Assembly: GCA_026686845.1 (NCBI GenBank)
Contig: JAIVEN010000021.1
Coordinates: 11,736,001-11,800,000 of the forward strand
DNA length: 64,000 nucleotides
Source: Adenanthera pavonina
Taxonomy: Eukaryota; Streptophyta; Magnoliopsida; Fabales; Fabaceae
Reading direction: 5' to 3'
A model generated the notes under the pieces. It saw nothing but the letters and a program-made list of their open reading frames with translations, was not told where the DNA came from and searched no databases. The position numbers were made by a program, and so were the translations under genes. Positions 23,890-36,165 of the stretch are shown one piece after another; within the stretch, counting starts at the first letter, position 1, and every line of letters starts with the position of its first letter.

Positions 23890-25760
23890 TTCATCTCTCA
23901 CCACATCTTGATTTTGTTCCTCCTTTTCAGCCACAACTGGTGGTTGAGTTGACAAATAGCCACCATATCGCTTACTTGGTCTACCCCAGGCATCATTGGA
24001 TGTGGTAGCTTAACTGCAGGTGGAGCAGGCTGAGGGACCATGTTGTAGTGTTGTTCGCTTAATGCCATTCTAATGTTTTGTTGGTTTCGTATAACCTTTT
24101 GTTGATATTCTGTAGTTGGTATTGGCAAAGGGTCTTGAATACTTAGTTGAATCAATTCATTAGCTATATCGACATGAAATCAAGAATAAGACATTATTAG
24201 GTAATGACATTATTCATATAAAACAAAATCAAGACAATGATTTTAGATAGTTACCGTAAAATCAGCTGCACCACTAGCTGGGTAGATCTACCATCGAATG
24301 TGCCTCCAATACCATTACATGTACTCAGATGTCTGATCTAATGCATCATGTAGTACAAGTGATTCAACAATAGCATTATGCCAACCAAACCATAATTGAA
24401 TATACTCCATGTGCTTTTGAATCCAATTTTCTAATGTTCTTCTTCTTAGTTTGATTGTGTAGCAATTCCCCAAATAAACTGGAGCGAGAGGTATTGGTTG
24501 TTGACAACCAAATTGCCTAAGCACATGATTAGGATGATACCATTCAATTATATGGAAGCATATCAGGGGGACTGAAGCTCGCCAAATTTGTAGTGACGCC
24601 AAGCAATATCGTCAAATTAATTGCTATACTATTAGAGATTCATAAGGTTGCCAAACTATGTCTTCCTCCCCTATTACATCAAGTAACTTTCTATAAGTAT
24701 ATAACACCCTATCAGTTGGACGAAGTTGTTGTCCTACATTCTTCCATCTGTAATGACACGAAAGCACTTGTTAAAATTTATATGATTAAAATAATAAGCT
24801 AAAATCAAATAGTTGGCATGTAAATTAAGCATACCTAAATCTCAAGGATGGCATGAGAGGACAAATATCTGTACGTGAATTTACTAGTAGAGGTCATTCT
24901 GCTGTCAACATTAGGAAACGATCCCATGCCCAAAGGTGGAGTAATGTCATACATCTACTTATCCCCTTCTTCGTTTGTTCTGTAGCATTGCATAATTCTT
25001 TGAAGTACACTAATACTGCAGATTCTCAAGAATATTGGCCAGTACTTGAGAGATCCAAAAGCAATGGGAAATTCATTAAATAAATCTTATGACTTGACCT
25101 ATCTGGCATTAGAAATTCACCAATCAACCAGAGTATATATGCACAAGTGAATCTTTGTATTTGTAATTCATATGTATGATCATTGTGGTTGGGAAAGTGT
25201 TTTACCAGCCAAGTAGTCGGTATTCTCTGTCCATACATATACTCTGCAGGTGGTATAATGCCAAGTCCCATATGATTAACATTGGCCTAATCTGAAACTG
25301 TATTACCACATACAGGTAGTCCATCATAAAGAAAGCCCTACTAAATTGCCATATCCTCTAAAGTTATTGTGCATTCTCTATGGGATGTATGAAAAGTATG
25401 GGTCTCAGGATGCCACCTCTCAACAAGTGATAAAATCAAAGTCGGATTATACTCAAATTGGTCTATTCTAGCAATGCAGTAGAATCTAGTCTATATAAGG
25501 TAAGGCACAATTTGGATTGTTGGCTCAATTAGTCGCTCCTTATGCATGACTTATCGAGTTTGAAGGATCTGATATATCTGAAAAACTGGAAATATAATTT
25601 CTAATGATTATGAATAATTGATACTTACATGTGAAAAAAATTACTTATATTTTGAGTCCAATACAACTTTTGAAATATGCTGTGGTTGTAAATATAATAG
25701 TGAATTATCCTCTGGACTTGGGTTGATGATATGATATGGCTGTGCCATTGGAGAACCATC
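23890..25760 (-). pseudogene. Plant mobile domain (PMD) reading frame of the MULE, decayed
   Basis: On the minus strand, ATG near 25743 starts MAQPYHIINPSPEDNSLLYL. This resembles the PMD N-terminal 'PGP.D.S.L.LQ..H.S' motif. After an intron-like gap come 'LVERWHPETHTFH' and 'ECTITLEDMAI' (near 25440-25350), the signature of the aminotransferase-like PMD. Next are 'PDRSSHKIYLMNFPLLLDL' and 'GQYSWASAVLVYF' (25110-24990), then 'LLHLWAWDRF' (about 24930). A later exon (24602-24290) gives VPLICFHIIEWYHPNHVLRQ. A proline-rich tail follows (24155-23898). The family is found in MAIN/MAIL proteins and in MULE and Ty3 elements. It acts in the nucleus, with no known catalytic activity. Stops and frameshifts break it. 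It lies just downstream of the transposase on the same strand. Confidence 0.85.
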
Positions 25761-25919
25761 TTTGCAATGTTTGGAGTTAAAAAATGAAAGTACAATCCAA
25801 TGTAATCACATTAAAAAGCCCATGGAGACAATTACAATTAATAATTTTCCATGCCTTTGGCAATATTTAAAAAATGTCATATACATATATTTGAAAATTC
25901 TTAAATACATGGGGAAGTA

Positions 25920-26577
25920 TACTAATTAATGTCTAGAAGCCTGACACTGTGGATAAGTGGAACAATTATGACCTATTTGCCTACATAACCTCCTCCTATT
26001 AGGTTGACCAGTCATGATCCAACCCCTTTCATTACGTATGCGAGTTGAATGCAGACGACCTTTTTATCGAATCATTGTAGGGTCAGGGATCAAAGGTGGA
26101 ATATCAATTTCTAGCCAATGAACTTCGCCAGCTATTGGGTGGAACTTATTACTATAAGCAATGCTCGTGGTTTCTAACTTGAACACTGGATCCGCAAATT
26201 GTAAATGGTCTACTTGTATGCGAGCACATGCTGCAATGACATGCATGCATGGATACTTTTGTACCTAAAATTCTCCATAGTCACATGTTTTTTCATTTAA
26301 GTTGACCTTGCAACAATGACTAAAATGATGGGGTTGAACATTGTAACGCTCATCAACCTCAAATGATGTTTCTCTTCTATCATATATATGGATAATGCAT
26401 GTAGATACAACCTGTGTTGCCATTTCTAACTTTCTGTTCAATGTCATAGAAAACACTTGGCCAACAGCTATTTGTGCATGCACTTGTTAGGAATGTTTGA
26501 CAAAATAGTTGTTGACCCTATACATGGTAGCTTTCACAATACTAGTAATTGGCAAACTCTAAATACCTTTAAAGACA
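25920..26577 (-). pseudogene. MULE transposase, C-terminal part with SWIM zinc finger
   Basis: Reading down from 26577, the frame gives CVFKGI, a stop, SLPITSIVKATMYRVNNYF, then 'QVFSMTLNRKLEMATQV' and 'HCCKVNLNEKTCDYGEF'. Next come 'CMHVIAACARIQVDHLQFADP', the CxC...CxH SWIM zinc finger typical of MuDR transposases, and 'HPIAGEVHWLEIDIPPLIPDP'. A final CX2C-type knuckle gives 'RRLCRQIGHNCSTYPQC' (about 25985-25935). The first codons join exactly to the frame ending at 48998 on the far side of the composite insertion. Stops within show decay. Confidence 0.9.
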
Positions 26578-26582
26578 CAATT
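26578..26582. repeat. Left TSD of the composite insertion
   Basis: CAATT, repeated at 48993-48997. Removing one copy and everything between restores the MULE codons for LVECMNCVFKG in a single frame. Confidence 0.88.
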
Positions 26583-29500
26583 TGTAATATCCCTATTTTT
26601 ATGGGATGTTATAAAATGAATAAAAGATGAGAAACGAAACAAGATGAAAAGGCTATATATAATTGGGCTTTAGAAGGAATTAATTTCTCATCTAATTTTC
26701 TAAAGAAGTTATGTTTCGTCCTTAATTGGAATTAATTTTCCATAAGGTCTTTGACAGAAATTAATTCCAGAATTCACCCAAAAAAAAATATGCAATATAC
26801 CACTTGAATGAAAGCCCGCTCCAAACTGAGCGCAATGGTATAAGTATTGCATTCCTGGGAGGTCCAGGTTGAGAGATAGACCAATTTGAAGTTAATATGA
26901 ATAGTGAAAAATGAAATAATTAAAAATTGGTCTTTGGGTGAAATTACAAGAAAATGCCTGAAAGAATGGATAATTATATTTTGACCTGGTTCAGGGGTAA
27001 AACGTTCATTTCCCATATTTGAAGAAAAATATGAATATTGCATTTTAAATCTCAAGGAATAAATTTTGATATCATAAAATGTATGAGGAATTGGGAAAAA
27101 CAGAGAAACACCGTTAAGTGTAAAGAAGGGTAAAGAGGTCATTTTTCCCGGTTGGATGGAAAAATGAGAAATTATATTTTTACCCCCAAAGAATTATGAC
27201 AAGGACATCCATGTCCTTAAATTCATAAAAATTACGGTGAATGAGTATGAGAAATGTATTGGGGAAAATTACACCTAAGGACCCGAAAGTTCTAAAAATT
27301 ATAAATTAGCCCCGGGTCAAGGGCATTTTCGTAAATATAAAAAATTATGGTCAAAATGAAGCTCTCAATGAGTTAAACCCAATGAAATATATTATGGAAT
27401 TTATTAAGGTCAAAATAACATTTATTGGGTAATTAGGGTTTAATATTAATATTTTACCCGATAAAAGTCAGTTTAGACTGCAGAAAAATGCAGTATTGAT
27501 CCAAGAACAATGATTGGACCTTAATAAAATATATTTTGGGTCTAGATAATGATGTTGGATCAAAAATAATTGTTAGATAATCCTGTACCAGTTTAATGAC
27601 AATTTTGGCAAAAATACTTAATCGGTACGGGTAAATTTAATCGGTAAAAAGTATTTTGGTCCATCAAAGTTTATTATATAATTTTTGGCAAAAAAAGGAG
27701 GTGATCCACGTATTAATGAGCAGATGGGATACAAATGGAATTATGTGAAAAGCTTTTTAAAAGATAAAGTAAATAAAAGTGTATAGAAAAGTTAAGTGGT
27801 TAATTATATGACATAATCATCATTTTAAGCATAACACTTCATCTCCCTCACGTAAAAAGCACGCTGAACCAGTGGAGAAGAGTGCAAAGTGGCGTGAAAG
27901 AGAGAGAGCAAAAGGGAGAGGGAAAAATCACAAGTTTGGTCCCAAAAACTCAAGGTAATTTCTTTTAACCATTATCTTGTGATCTCTTGAGCTTTTGAAG
28001 AGTTTAGTAGGCTATTCTCTCTCATTTTTCTCACTGAAGTTTTGACCTAGAGAGAGAGTAGAGAGAGAAAATTAAGCCATGAAGAAAGTGATCCATGAAA
28101 AGTGATGTATAGGCTTCAAGGATTAAGATTATGCCATTAGATTGCAAATTAATCGGGTAGATATTTTTTTACAAATTTATGAAAATTTCTGCCTATTTAG
28201 GGTTTGGAAATGAAAGAGAATTTCATGATTTTGACCCCAAAAATGGATTCCTTGGGTCCAAAATAGGTAGATACAAGTATGTTGTACAAGAAAAAGCTTA
28301 AGATTAAGAAAGTGAAATTTTTAGCTTTTTGAAGCTTAATTCGGAATGAACAGTAACCGAGCTAGAGATGGAATTTGGCAATTATGAGGCCATATTTGGA
28401 TTCCTCATGAAAAATTACATGGAATAGAGGTATAATACATCATTTTTGACTTAGGAATGAATTTTTGGTGAATTTTTGAAGAATTAGGGTTTCATGAACA
28501 CTTTTTGAAGAAAGTCATGGAACCATTAGCTTGAATAATTGTTTGATGATGCATTAGGACTTGAAGAAGCCCAAGGAAGCTAGGGGGAGCATTGGTATCA
28601 AGTTGAAGAGTAAGAAAAAGCATGAAGGTAGCAATTTACCTATTCTTGCCTTATATTGTCATGTGATTTTCAATGAGTTTGATGACTTGCCTATTGTATG
28701 CTATGATCAATTGTGATGCTTTGAGAATGTTGGCTGAGTTAATTGAGGGTTTTGAGACCCCGGGATGTCCAAAATACAAAACAAAACTCTGCCAAAATTT
28801 TTGTAAAATATTATGGCATAAATGTTTAAAAGCATTTACTTGATATTTTATTATGATTATATGCTTAATGTGATAATATGATTGCATGAATGGTGATTGC
28901 TACTGAGATTCTTTGAATCTCACCCCCCTTCAATGACTAACCATGCTAGGGAGAACCAATGCAAAAGAGTTAAGGAAGGAGAAAAAGGCATGAAGAAGGA
29001 AATGATGTTGCAAGCCATTGTGTTATAGGGTGAATGGTTATTTGTGCCTTGCTTTGTATGAAATTATAAAATAGTGAATAATATGTTAATGTTGTAGAAA
29101 ATGTATGAAAATTTCCAGTTCTGTATGTTGGGATATAAAGTTATATTCTACCAAGTTACATGCCAAAATGAGTTCATTTGCAAGGGTTTTGGTAAGGAAA
29201 TTGCAATGTGGACTGAAACAAGGCATTTTCCCAAATGTCTGTTTCATTCGCCCTTGTTCTATACTTAATGTGAGGGTAAGTTTATGATATTTTTATACCA
29301 GATAGAGGGAATCTCCAGCTTTAATATGACACCTAATTCACCCCATTTGGAGTTGTGTACAACTAATGGTGAATTTTCTAATTTAGGGTTCATAACAGAG
29401 AAAGATTGGGAAAACTGGAAACTGAAAGTTAAGTACTGGAATATTAAAAAGATAATATAAATCGTGCAGAGCTCCAAAAATTCAGTGGTTTATATTTATG

Positions 29501-30112
29501 GAAAGGCATATGTTTTTAGTTTCATATGCCACTGATTTGGAGGTAATTGGAGCTATATGATAGGAGATATAGAGGTTTTCCCAAAACTGTTCCAGCAAAA
29601 GTGGAATTCTGATCCTTTATGATTTAAGTTAACACCATGTCCTGTGCAAGTTGAATAAATGTAGAAGAAAATTATTTATATAAATATACTCACAGGGCTT
29701 TCATATGACATAAATAATGTTTGATTTGGCTTATGTTAGAGTGAGATATGAATTTTTAAATATAAGGTCAAAATCCTGGGGAGGAGAAAATGACCAAATA
29801 TACAGTAAATGTTTAAGGAATAAACTGTATAAATTGGTCAAGTAAATGATCAGTTTCATATTTTTTCCATGTAAATAAGGTTTTTATCTATTGTTAAAGA
29901 CTTGAATCACTATGAAATGATTTTTCTAGAATTAGTTATGAATTTTCAAAGTTCACTTGGCAAAGTGGAAACTACAATATGAATAGTAACTGAAAATTTT
30001 TGAAATTCTGATTTTCATTCTTATGTGATTCAAGCTTAGAATCAAGTATAATTAGACTTAAAAGGAGTCTAATTCATGGAAAATAATTCATGATTTATGG
30101 TTTAGTATAATC
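26583..30112 (+). mobile_element. Divergent LTR of the TGTAACATCC family, 3' end missing
   Basis: It starts TGTAATATCCCTATTTTTAT. From 27120 it is colinear with the LTR at 30992: shared GGTCATTTTTCCCGGTTG, GAATTAT..AAGGACATCCATGTCC and AAATTACACCTAA. It ends at 30112 in 'GGTTTAGTATAATC', without the GGAGGTGTTACA seen at other LTR ends. It is about 450 bp longer than its relatives at the 5' side. No PBS follows. It supplies the left end of the composite insertion. Confidence 0.7.
26815..26890 (+). repeat. Possible tRNA-derived (SINE-like) sequence
   Basis: TGAGCGCAATGGTATAAG resembles a pol III A box. About 35 bases later, GGTCCAGGTTGAGAG resembles a degenerate B box. A short A-run lies upstream at 26781-26789. 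It falls in the extra 5' segment of the 26583 LTR that its relatives lack, consistent with an inserted SINE head. No 3' tail or target duplication was found. Confidence 0.35.
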
Positions 30113-30991
30113 AGACTATCTTACCGCTTGATTAAGAAGAAAAATTTGTCGAAAAAAAGGTAAGAAATGAGTTTTTATAAATTGAAAGAAGTTAAACCTC
30201 CTCCCCTGAAATGATTAATCTTGATCCAATAATGACCCAAGGGGTCGATAATAAGGAAAGAAAGTATGGATCAGGGTGTGAGTAATAAAGCAGGGTTGAG
30301 TTGAGGATAGTAGCCTATGTTTTATATAATAAATTTATATGAAAACTATATTCCCACAGATAGCAGCGGTGAGTAATGCTTTCAAGATACGGAGTTGTGA
30401 TAAGTTAAAATGAGTTATAATCTTTATGATTATAACATCAAAGTATTATGAGAACACCAAGAACCTTGAGTGATAATGAAATAAAGGATGAGTGGACTTG
30501 AGGTCAGGAAAAAGAAAAAAAAGGAAACGATGGCCTTGTAAGTGCCATGTAAGCAAAGCTAGTGTAGTCAGCTTATGCTTGATAGAAAGATTATTTATGT
30601 AAATAGCATAAAGTTATGAAAAATAAAGGAAAGGAATGATGTCAGGTTCCAAAGAAGAGACTATAGTATGAATAAGAGAAGAAAGTTATGAAAGCATGGA
30701 TGATGAATAAGAATGGGTATGTTACATGGAATTTTCAATACCCCGAAGGTAAACTAAGTTTATTATGTCCTCAACATTTCCTAACATGAAAGGTATGCCA
30801 GATCTTTCAGATGCTATGAATGGAGGAATAAGACTAAAGTGAAAAGTTGACTTTTAAATCATATAATTAAGATATGAAAGTATTCCTATAGTAAAATGGT
30901 TTGGAAATTAGGAAATAAATAGAAAGAAAGTATGTGATACAAGTATGTATCCAAATTTCGAGGACGAAATTTATTTTAAGGGGGAGGGAAT
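30113..30991 (+). mobile_element. 3' interior end of the gag-only element, duplicated upstream of its 5' LTR
   Basis: This segment is nearly identical to 38467-39346, the 3' end of the element's interior, including the terminal polypurine tract AAGGGGGAGGGA at 30979-30990. It should not precede a 5' LTR. The arrangement interior-LTR-interior-LTR resembles a tandem array or a one-LTR circle opened in the interior. The junction at 30112/30113 joins it to the truncated 26583 LTR. Confidence 0.85.
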
Positions 30992-33543
30992 TGTAACATC
31001 CCAAGAAAGTTAAGATATGTAGAAATGTATAGAGATTTTGCAAAAACGGACAGACCCCGTTTTGTGTGAAAAAGGGCAAGGAGGTCATTTTTCCCGGTTG
31101 AATGGAAAAATGAGAAAATTATATTTTTACCCTCAAAGAATTATAAAAAGGACATCCATGTCCCAAAAGCATTGAAATGTACGTGGAGAAAGAAATAAAA
31201 GGTTGTGCGGAAAATTACACCTAATGACCCGAAAGTTTCAGAAATTATAATTTAACCCCGGGTCAAGGGCAATTTTGTAAATATACAAAATTACTGTCAA
31301 AACGAAGCCCTCGACGAGAGAAGTCCAATGGTATATGGCACTGAGAGTTAATGTTCAAGAATAAAGAAATAATCAGTGCCGAGTGTCCAAAAGTAATAGT
31401 AAACCGATAAAGTAAACTGTGGGTCCTACCGATGGTTAAAAAGAAATTGGGTCTGGATATGGGCCATACACGGATACTATTTGGGACAGGACAATTATGA
31501 AAATATAAAAATAAAATTAGAATAGTCCTGTATCCCAAAAATGTTAAAGTACTATAAAGACGATTTTATCGGTACGATTAAAAAGTATCCGGATTGAGGT
31601 ATATCTGGATAAGGAAAATTAGACAAATTTTTGGACACATTTTCCTCTCTCTCATGCGTGATTTGCTGCAGCCAATTGTCCAAATTATTTAATGATTTTT
31701 GAAGGCAAACTTATTGAAGAAGGAGACCAAAAAGTAATCATGGTTACTTTTGTAACTAACCATGATTAGCCATGATATTAATCACCTACTTAAGTCATTT
31801 AATTACCTTCTTTCTTCATCATTTTCACGCGTGAACCAGTAGCTGAAACAGAGGAAGAAAACGCAAGAAAAGGAAGGAGAAAAAGAGGAAGAAAAGGAAG
31901 AGGAGTCAAAGCAAAATTGAAAAACCAATCGGTAAGCTTTTATGCTACTACCCTAAGCTTACTATCCATGGTTTTTAAAGCATGATTTATGGTTTAGTTT
32001 TCTTCCTTTACACCTTAGGGTTTCATCCAAATTGGGTTTTAGCATAGAAATGAGTTTTGGACCATGAAACTTAAGGGAAAGCATAGACTAGACACTAGAA
32101 GCATGAATCCATGGAAGGTTTGAAGTGATTTGAAGGAAATTTTTTTTTATCACTATGAGATGATTTCGGCCAGAACAGGGGAGGTATTTAGAGTTGGAAT
32201 TTCATGATTTTGACCTCAAAAATGGATTCCCCATGGTCCAAAACCTTAGAAACAAGTATGTTGTACAAAGAAAAAGCAAAGGAAAACAAAGTGTAAAATT
32301 TGGGTTTTAGTGTATAAAGTATTGTGTAATTCCGAAAAATCAATGGATAAATTGGTTCAATGATGATGTGGATAGGTTCAAGAAGGTTGAGGAAAGCTCA
32401 AAAAGTGGTGGACCAAGTTTGGAAAGCAAGGGAGCATCATAAGGTAGTTAATTTCCCATACTAGCATTATGTTATCATGTTTGTTTCAATGTATTTTATG
32501 TCTTGTCATATGATTGCAATGATGTTTTGAGATGATTTATGTGTATTGGCTGAGTTGTTGGAGGGGCATTGAAACCCCGGGATGTCCATTTGTCAAAACG
32601 AAACTCTGCCGAAATTTTTATGAATTCATATGACACAAATGTGATAATGCATTCAAAGTGTGTTAAGATATGCAAAATGTGTTATCTTGATATTTTTATG
32701 TTTAATGTGATGATGTGATGGCATGTTGGGTGTTAACTACTAAGATTATTTGAATCTCACCCTCCCAAATATTAACCATGAATAGGTAGCAACAATGGCA
32801 AGTCCACCAAGGAAGAGAAAGGAAAGGAGAAAGACTTTGGCCATTAACGTGATACTTAAGGCATCGGCCATGAGTTTTGATCTATTGCATGAATTGGTAA
32901 ATGTGATGATAAATAAGTTTCTTCCAGATTTTAATATTCCTTTAAGTTCTAGCTAAGGTGTGGCATGATATGAAGATGAATTATGGTCATGTAAATATCT
33001 TACAATTTTTGTATTGTAAGTATAAGGATACAAATGATCATTCTGACCACTACCAAATGAATATTCTACAGTATGGGCTGGTTGATGTATAAAGTATAAA
33101 TGTTATCTATGTTTAAAAACTAGATAGAAAGAGCTTTCATGTGGTCTAAAGATCACTCAAATAGGATGAGTGTAAGAGTTATAGTGAATTTTCAAAGTTA
33201 GCCCAGAAAACTGGAATTTCAGAAATTGACCATATGAGTGGTAGAAATTGACGAAATTTACTGTACAAATTGGCCAAGTAATTGCTCTGATTGATATTTT
33301 TCCCATGTAGATAATGTTTTAAGCTACACATGGAGACTTGAATCACATGCATACGATTTTTATTGATTTAGTTATGAATTTCCAAAATTTAATTGGAATA
33401 AATGAATTAGAATAAATGAATAGTGCCAAAGTTGGAAAAAATTTTATTATGCCATTTATTGTGATTCAAGATCCTACTATGATATAAATAGACTTTAGCA
33501 TAGTTAAATACGTGGGAAATGGGCCTATAAAGGAGGTGTTACA
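30992..33543 (+). repeat. 5' LTR of the gag-only element (2552 bp)
   Basis: Begins TGTAACATCCCAAG and ends AAAGGAGGTGTTACA. The primer site is five bases further on. An inverted copy of nearly equal length (2550 bp) lies at 44317-46866. The R/U5 side has GA-rich DNA (31855-31925) followed by GGTAAGCTTT, a possible 5' splice site. Antisense open frames (for example 31263-31538, repeated at 39618-39893 and 46320-46595) are shadows conserved only because the LTR is repeated. Confidence 0.9.
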
Positions 33544-33548
33544 CTTTT

Positions 33549-33560
33549 TGGTATCAGAGC
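33549..33560 (+). promoter_or_regulatory. Primer-binding site (initiator tRNA-Met), followed by repeats
   Basis: TGGTATCAGAGC lies five bases after the LTR. The TCAGAGC core recurs at about 33578 and 33603 within a ~25-bp unit containing GAAGGTTT. The three copies are also present, slightly changed, in the inverted element at 44260-44311. Confidence 0.88.
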
Positions 33561-33716
33561 TAAAGGTTTTGGGCCTCAGAGCTGAAGGTTTAGGCTCTCA
33601 GAGCAATAGTAGTGGGCCAGTACAGTTTAAGTTAAGAAAAATGAATAGTGATAAATAAATTATTCTTTAGTATTATTCTACTAACTAGTTGTTATTGTGA
33701 TTGAAGGATAGTAAAG

Positions 33717-34832
33717 ATGTCTTCAACAAGTAACAACTCAGTTATAGATGCTCATGAAGAGCCTGAGATGGTACCAGATGTACCCCATCAAGAGGAAAGT
33801 ATAGGTTCCAACGAGGTTCCTATGGAGAATGTAGAAGAAAGACAGTATGAAGTTAGAATTCCCCAACCAATACAGGAGGCTATTCCAGCAGTACCTATAC
33901 GGGCAGTTCTTCCTGTAGATGCCTTACCACAGGAAAGGGCGGTTGAGGTATATGAAGATATGGACTACATGGCAGGATTTCTGTTGGATCCTAATAATAC
34001 CCCGGATGATAGACCGGTAGATGTAGAACTTATAGTGTACCAGATCATACGTAAGTACTCAAAGGAATATGGTGTTTACTCAGAGGGACCGGAGCAAGTA
34101 ATGGCATTCATGAGTAAAGTGTCAAAGGTTAAGACATTTCTAGAAGGAACAGGAATAGAATACCCTGAGCCGATCTGGATCACCACCCTCCTCAATGAAA
34201 TACCAGACGATGAGTTTTGGACACCCATTAAAGCAAAGTTAGAAGGAAGGGAGTACCAAAACTTAGCTCATTGTGTTAAGAATTATATGATAGAGGGGAA
34301 AGTTAAGAAGGCTAAGAAGGAGAAGATACAGAAGGGTGATTCAGGGAAGCAGCCAATGGTAGAAGTTCCTGAAGTTCCCACTGATGAAGCTCAGAGAGTA
34401 TGGGAGATTGTGGCTAGATTTTATAATGAAAGTCTCCGAAGTTATTAGGACTCCCCAATGACTACTTTCTTTGATATGTTAAGTGATGCAAAAGAATTTA
34501 TGGAATCTCGAGGCCAACCATTCTTTGAGCCAGCATGGATAGATATGGTCCTCACCATATTGCCTGATGATGATGACTATTGGGCAATAGTAAAGGATGA
34601 GATGAGAAGAGAATGGCCAGTAAGTTTTCAGGAATGTCTTCGAGAATTGAGGCATCATGAAAAGCTGAGGATGGAACTGGTGAATACGGAATGGGCTGAG
34701 ACTGACCCTATAGAGTTCCTGAACCATGAGAACCCGATAGAGGGACAATATGACGAACAGCCAGAACTAGAAGAGGACCTACAAGAGGACTCAGTGTCAG
34801 CCTACATTCATGACAGTCCTAGTTCCTCATAG
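33717..34832 (+). pseudogene. Gag-like ORF with duplicated capsid-like segment, one internal stop
   Basis: The frame encodes a 371-residue protein interrupted once, at codon 244 (34446-34448 TAG), where the inverted copy has TGG. The N-terminal ~95 residues are acidic and P/E-rich. Residues ~100-193 and ~221-315 align with one another. Both carry a 'F..L/V..K.F/E' helix, a 'EP.WI..L...PDD..W..IK' core and a final charged helix. The layout of each half resembles the retroelement capsid C-terminal fold ('L..L...G......LP...'). Between them is a Lys-rich linker (~193-210). The tail is acidic. No zinc knuckle is seen. An upstream ATG present in the inverted copy is ATA here, so this start is used. 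Role inferred as Gag; no exact family recognised. Confidence 0.7.
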
Positions 34833-36040
34833 ATGATAGTTGGTTATATGCATATGTGAATATGTATATATGTAAAGAATGCTGACTGACTGCTAATTTT
34901 GATATGTAATATATAAGCAGTCATAAAAAAGTATAAGAGGTAGAATAGAGAGACTGATGTGTGATGATGTAGAAAGGGCTATGAAGGAAAACATGCATAT
35001 AGTGACTATGTGAATAAAATAATATGTTTATGTATGTTCTCTGAGTATGGTTAATATATGAATGTAAAGAACAATAATGACTGCAAGTTTTGAGTATATC
35101 ATAAGAAGTCATAAAGAGGAAGTATAATAAAATGATAATGTAATGAGATCATATGAATTTATGTATGAAGTTTACTCATGTAAATAAATGTATTATGTTA
35201 TATGAGTAGAGTGATCATACATTGTGAATTTATTATTATAAGAAGGGAATGAAGAGGAATTAAAAGGTTCGCATCAGGAGACGAATAAGAGTAGAGACTC
35301 CTGAATAAGGAAAGACACCAGAGGGTAACCCTTTGCAAGTTATTATGAATAAAGGAAATTAGCAGCGAAAGATTATTGAAAAATTACAGCGAACCTTAGA
35401 CACTCATAAACAACTTCAAGAAGCTATAGTTGAAATTTCATCTTTGAGGTAATATCAACCACAGGTACCCCAGGTTGTATTAATGAACCTAGCAGTGAGA
35501 ATAAAAATTGATCATGTTAATCTGCAGTATGTAATAGCTCAGTTTTAGAAATGATGTCCTCTCTCATTTTCTGGTTAATGAGCTATTCCTATGAAATGGA
35601 AGCCCTATAGCTATCTATTTACGCAGTTAAGAAAAAGATAGATAGATGGTGGAAGACAGAAAAGCTAAGAAGAGGAATAAAGCCAGCCATCAGGAAAAGG
35701 AAGGCCTAATATGAAGTAGGCAATTGAGTATGCTAGTTGAGGTTAGTAGAATTACGGGGAATAGTTTGAATAATCAAAGTTTTATGTCTGCTACCTAATA
35801 AATGTAAGAAAAGCAGAAAGAGAATGAAGCTATGAAATAATCATAGCAAGAAAAGAAAGATACCCTTCCCGATTATAGTTTTCCCTACAAGTATGAAGTA
35901 TCGTTTTATGGAAATTTGGCCTAAGAATATTCTAGGGGCATAAGGGATTAGTCTTAAGGGTAACTAATTGTAGTTGCTAGATTAGTTGAGGATGTTTTAC
36001 ATATTATTTATTTACCTTAGGTCTTGAATTCTTTCAGAGT

Positions 36041-36165
36041 TAGATCGCAGTTAGATCCTATCAGTAAAAAGATGATGTAGGATCACAGAGGATCCTAGTA
36101 GGGCTTAGAGATCGCAGTAGATCTCATGGTCGCAGTAGACCAATAATGAGGTTGCAGTAGACCTC
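36041..36165 (+). repeat. Array of short hairpins with constant GCAGTA loop
   Basis: GAGATC-GCAGTA-GATCTC (36108-36125), TGGTC-GCAGTA-GACCA (36127-36142) and GAGGTT-GCAGTA-GACCTC (36148-36165) share the loop, while the stems differ and still pair. Related forms are AGGATC-ACAGAG-GATCCT (36079-36096) and AGATCGCAGTTAGATC at 36042. A further one, AGGGTC-GCAGTA-GATCCT, lies at 38340-38357. The inverted copy keeps them at about 41448-41575 and 47857-47875. Confidence 0.75.

Noticed and set aside
31263..31538. 91-codon antisense frame repeated at 39618-39893 and 46320-46595
   Set aside because: Its conservation only reflects LTR duplication. It is antisense to the element and has no motif.
34479..34748. 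89-codon antisense frame repeated at 43111-43380
   Set aside because: Shadow of the gag-like ORF on the opposite strand.
36041..36165. CRISPR-like array
   Set aside because: The repeats are short palindromes without spacers of constant length, in plant retroelement DNA.
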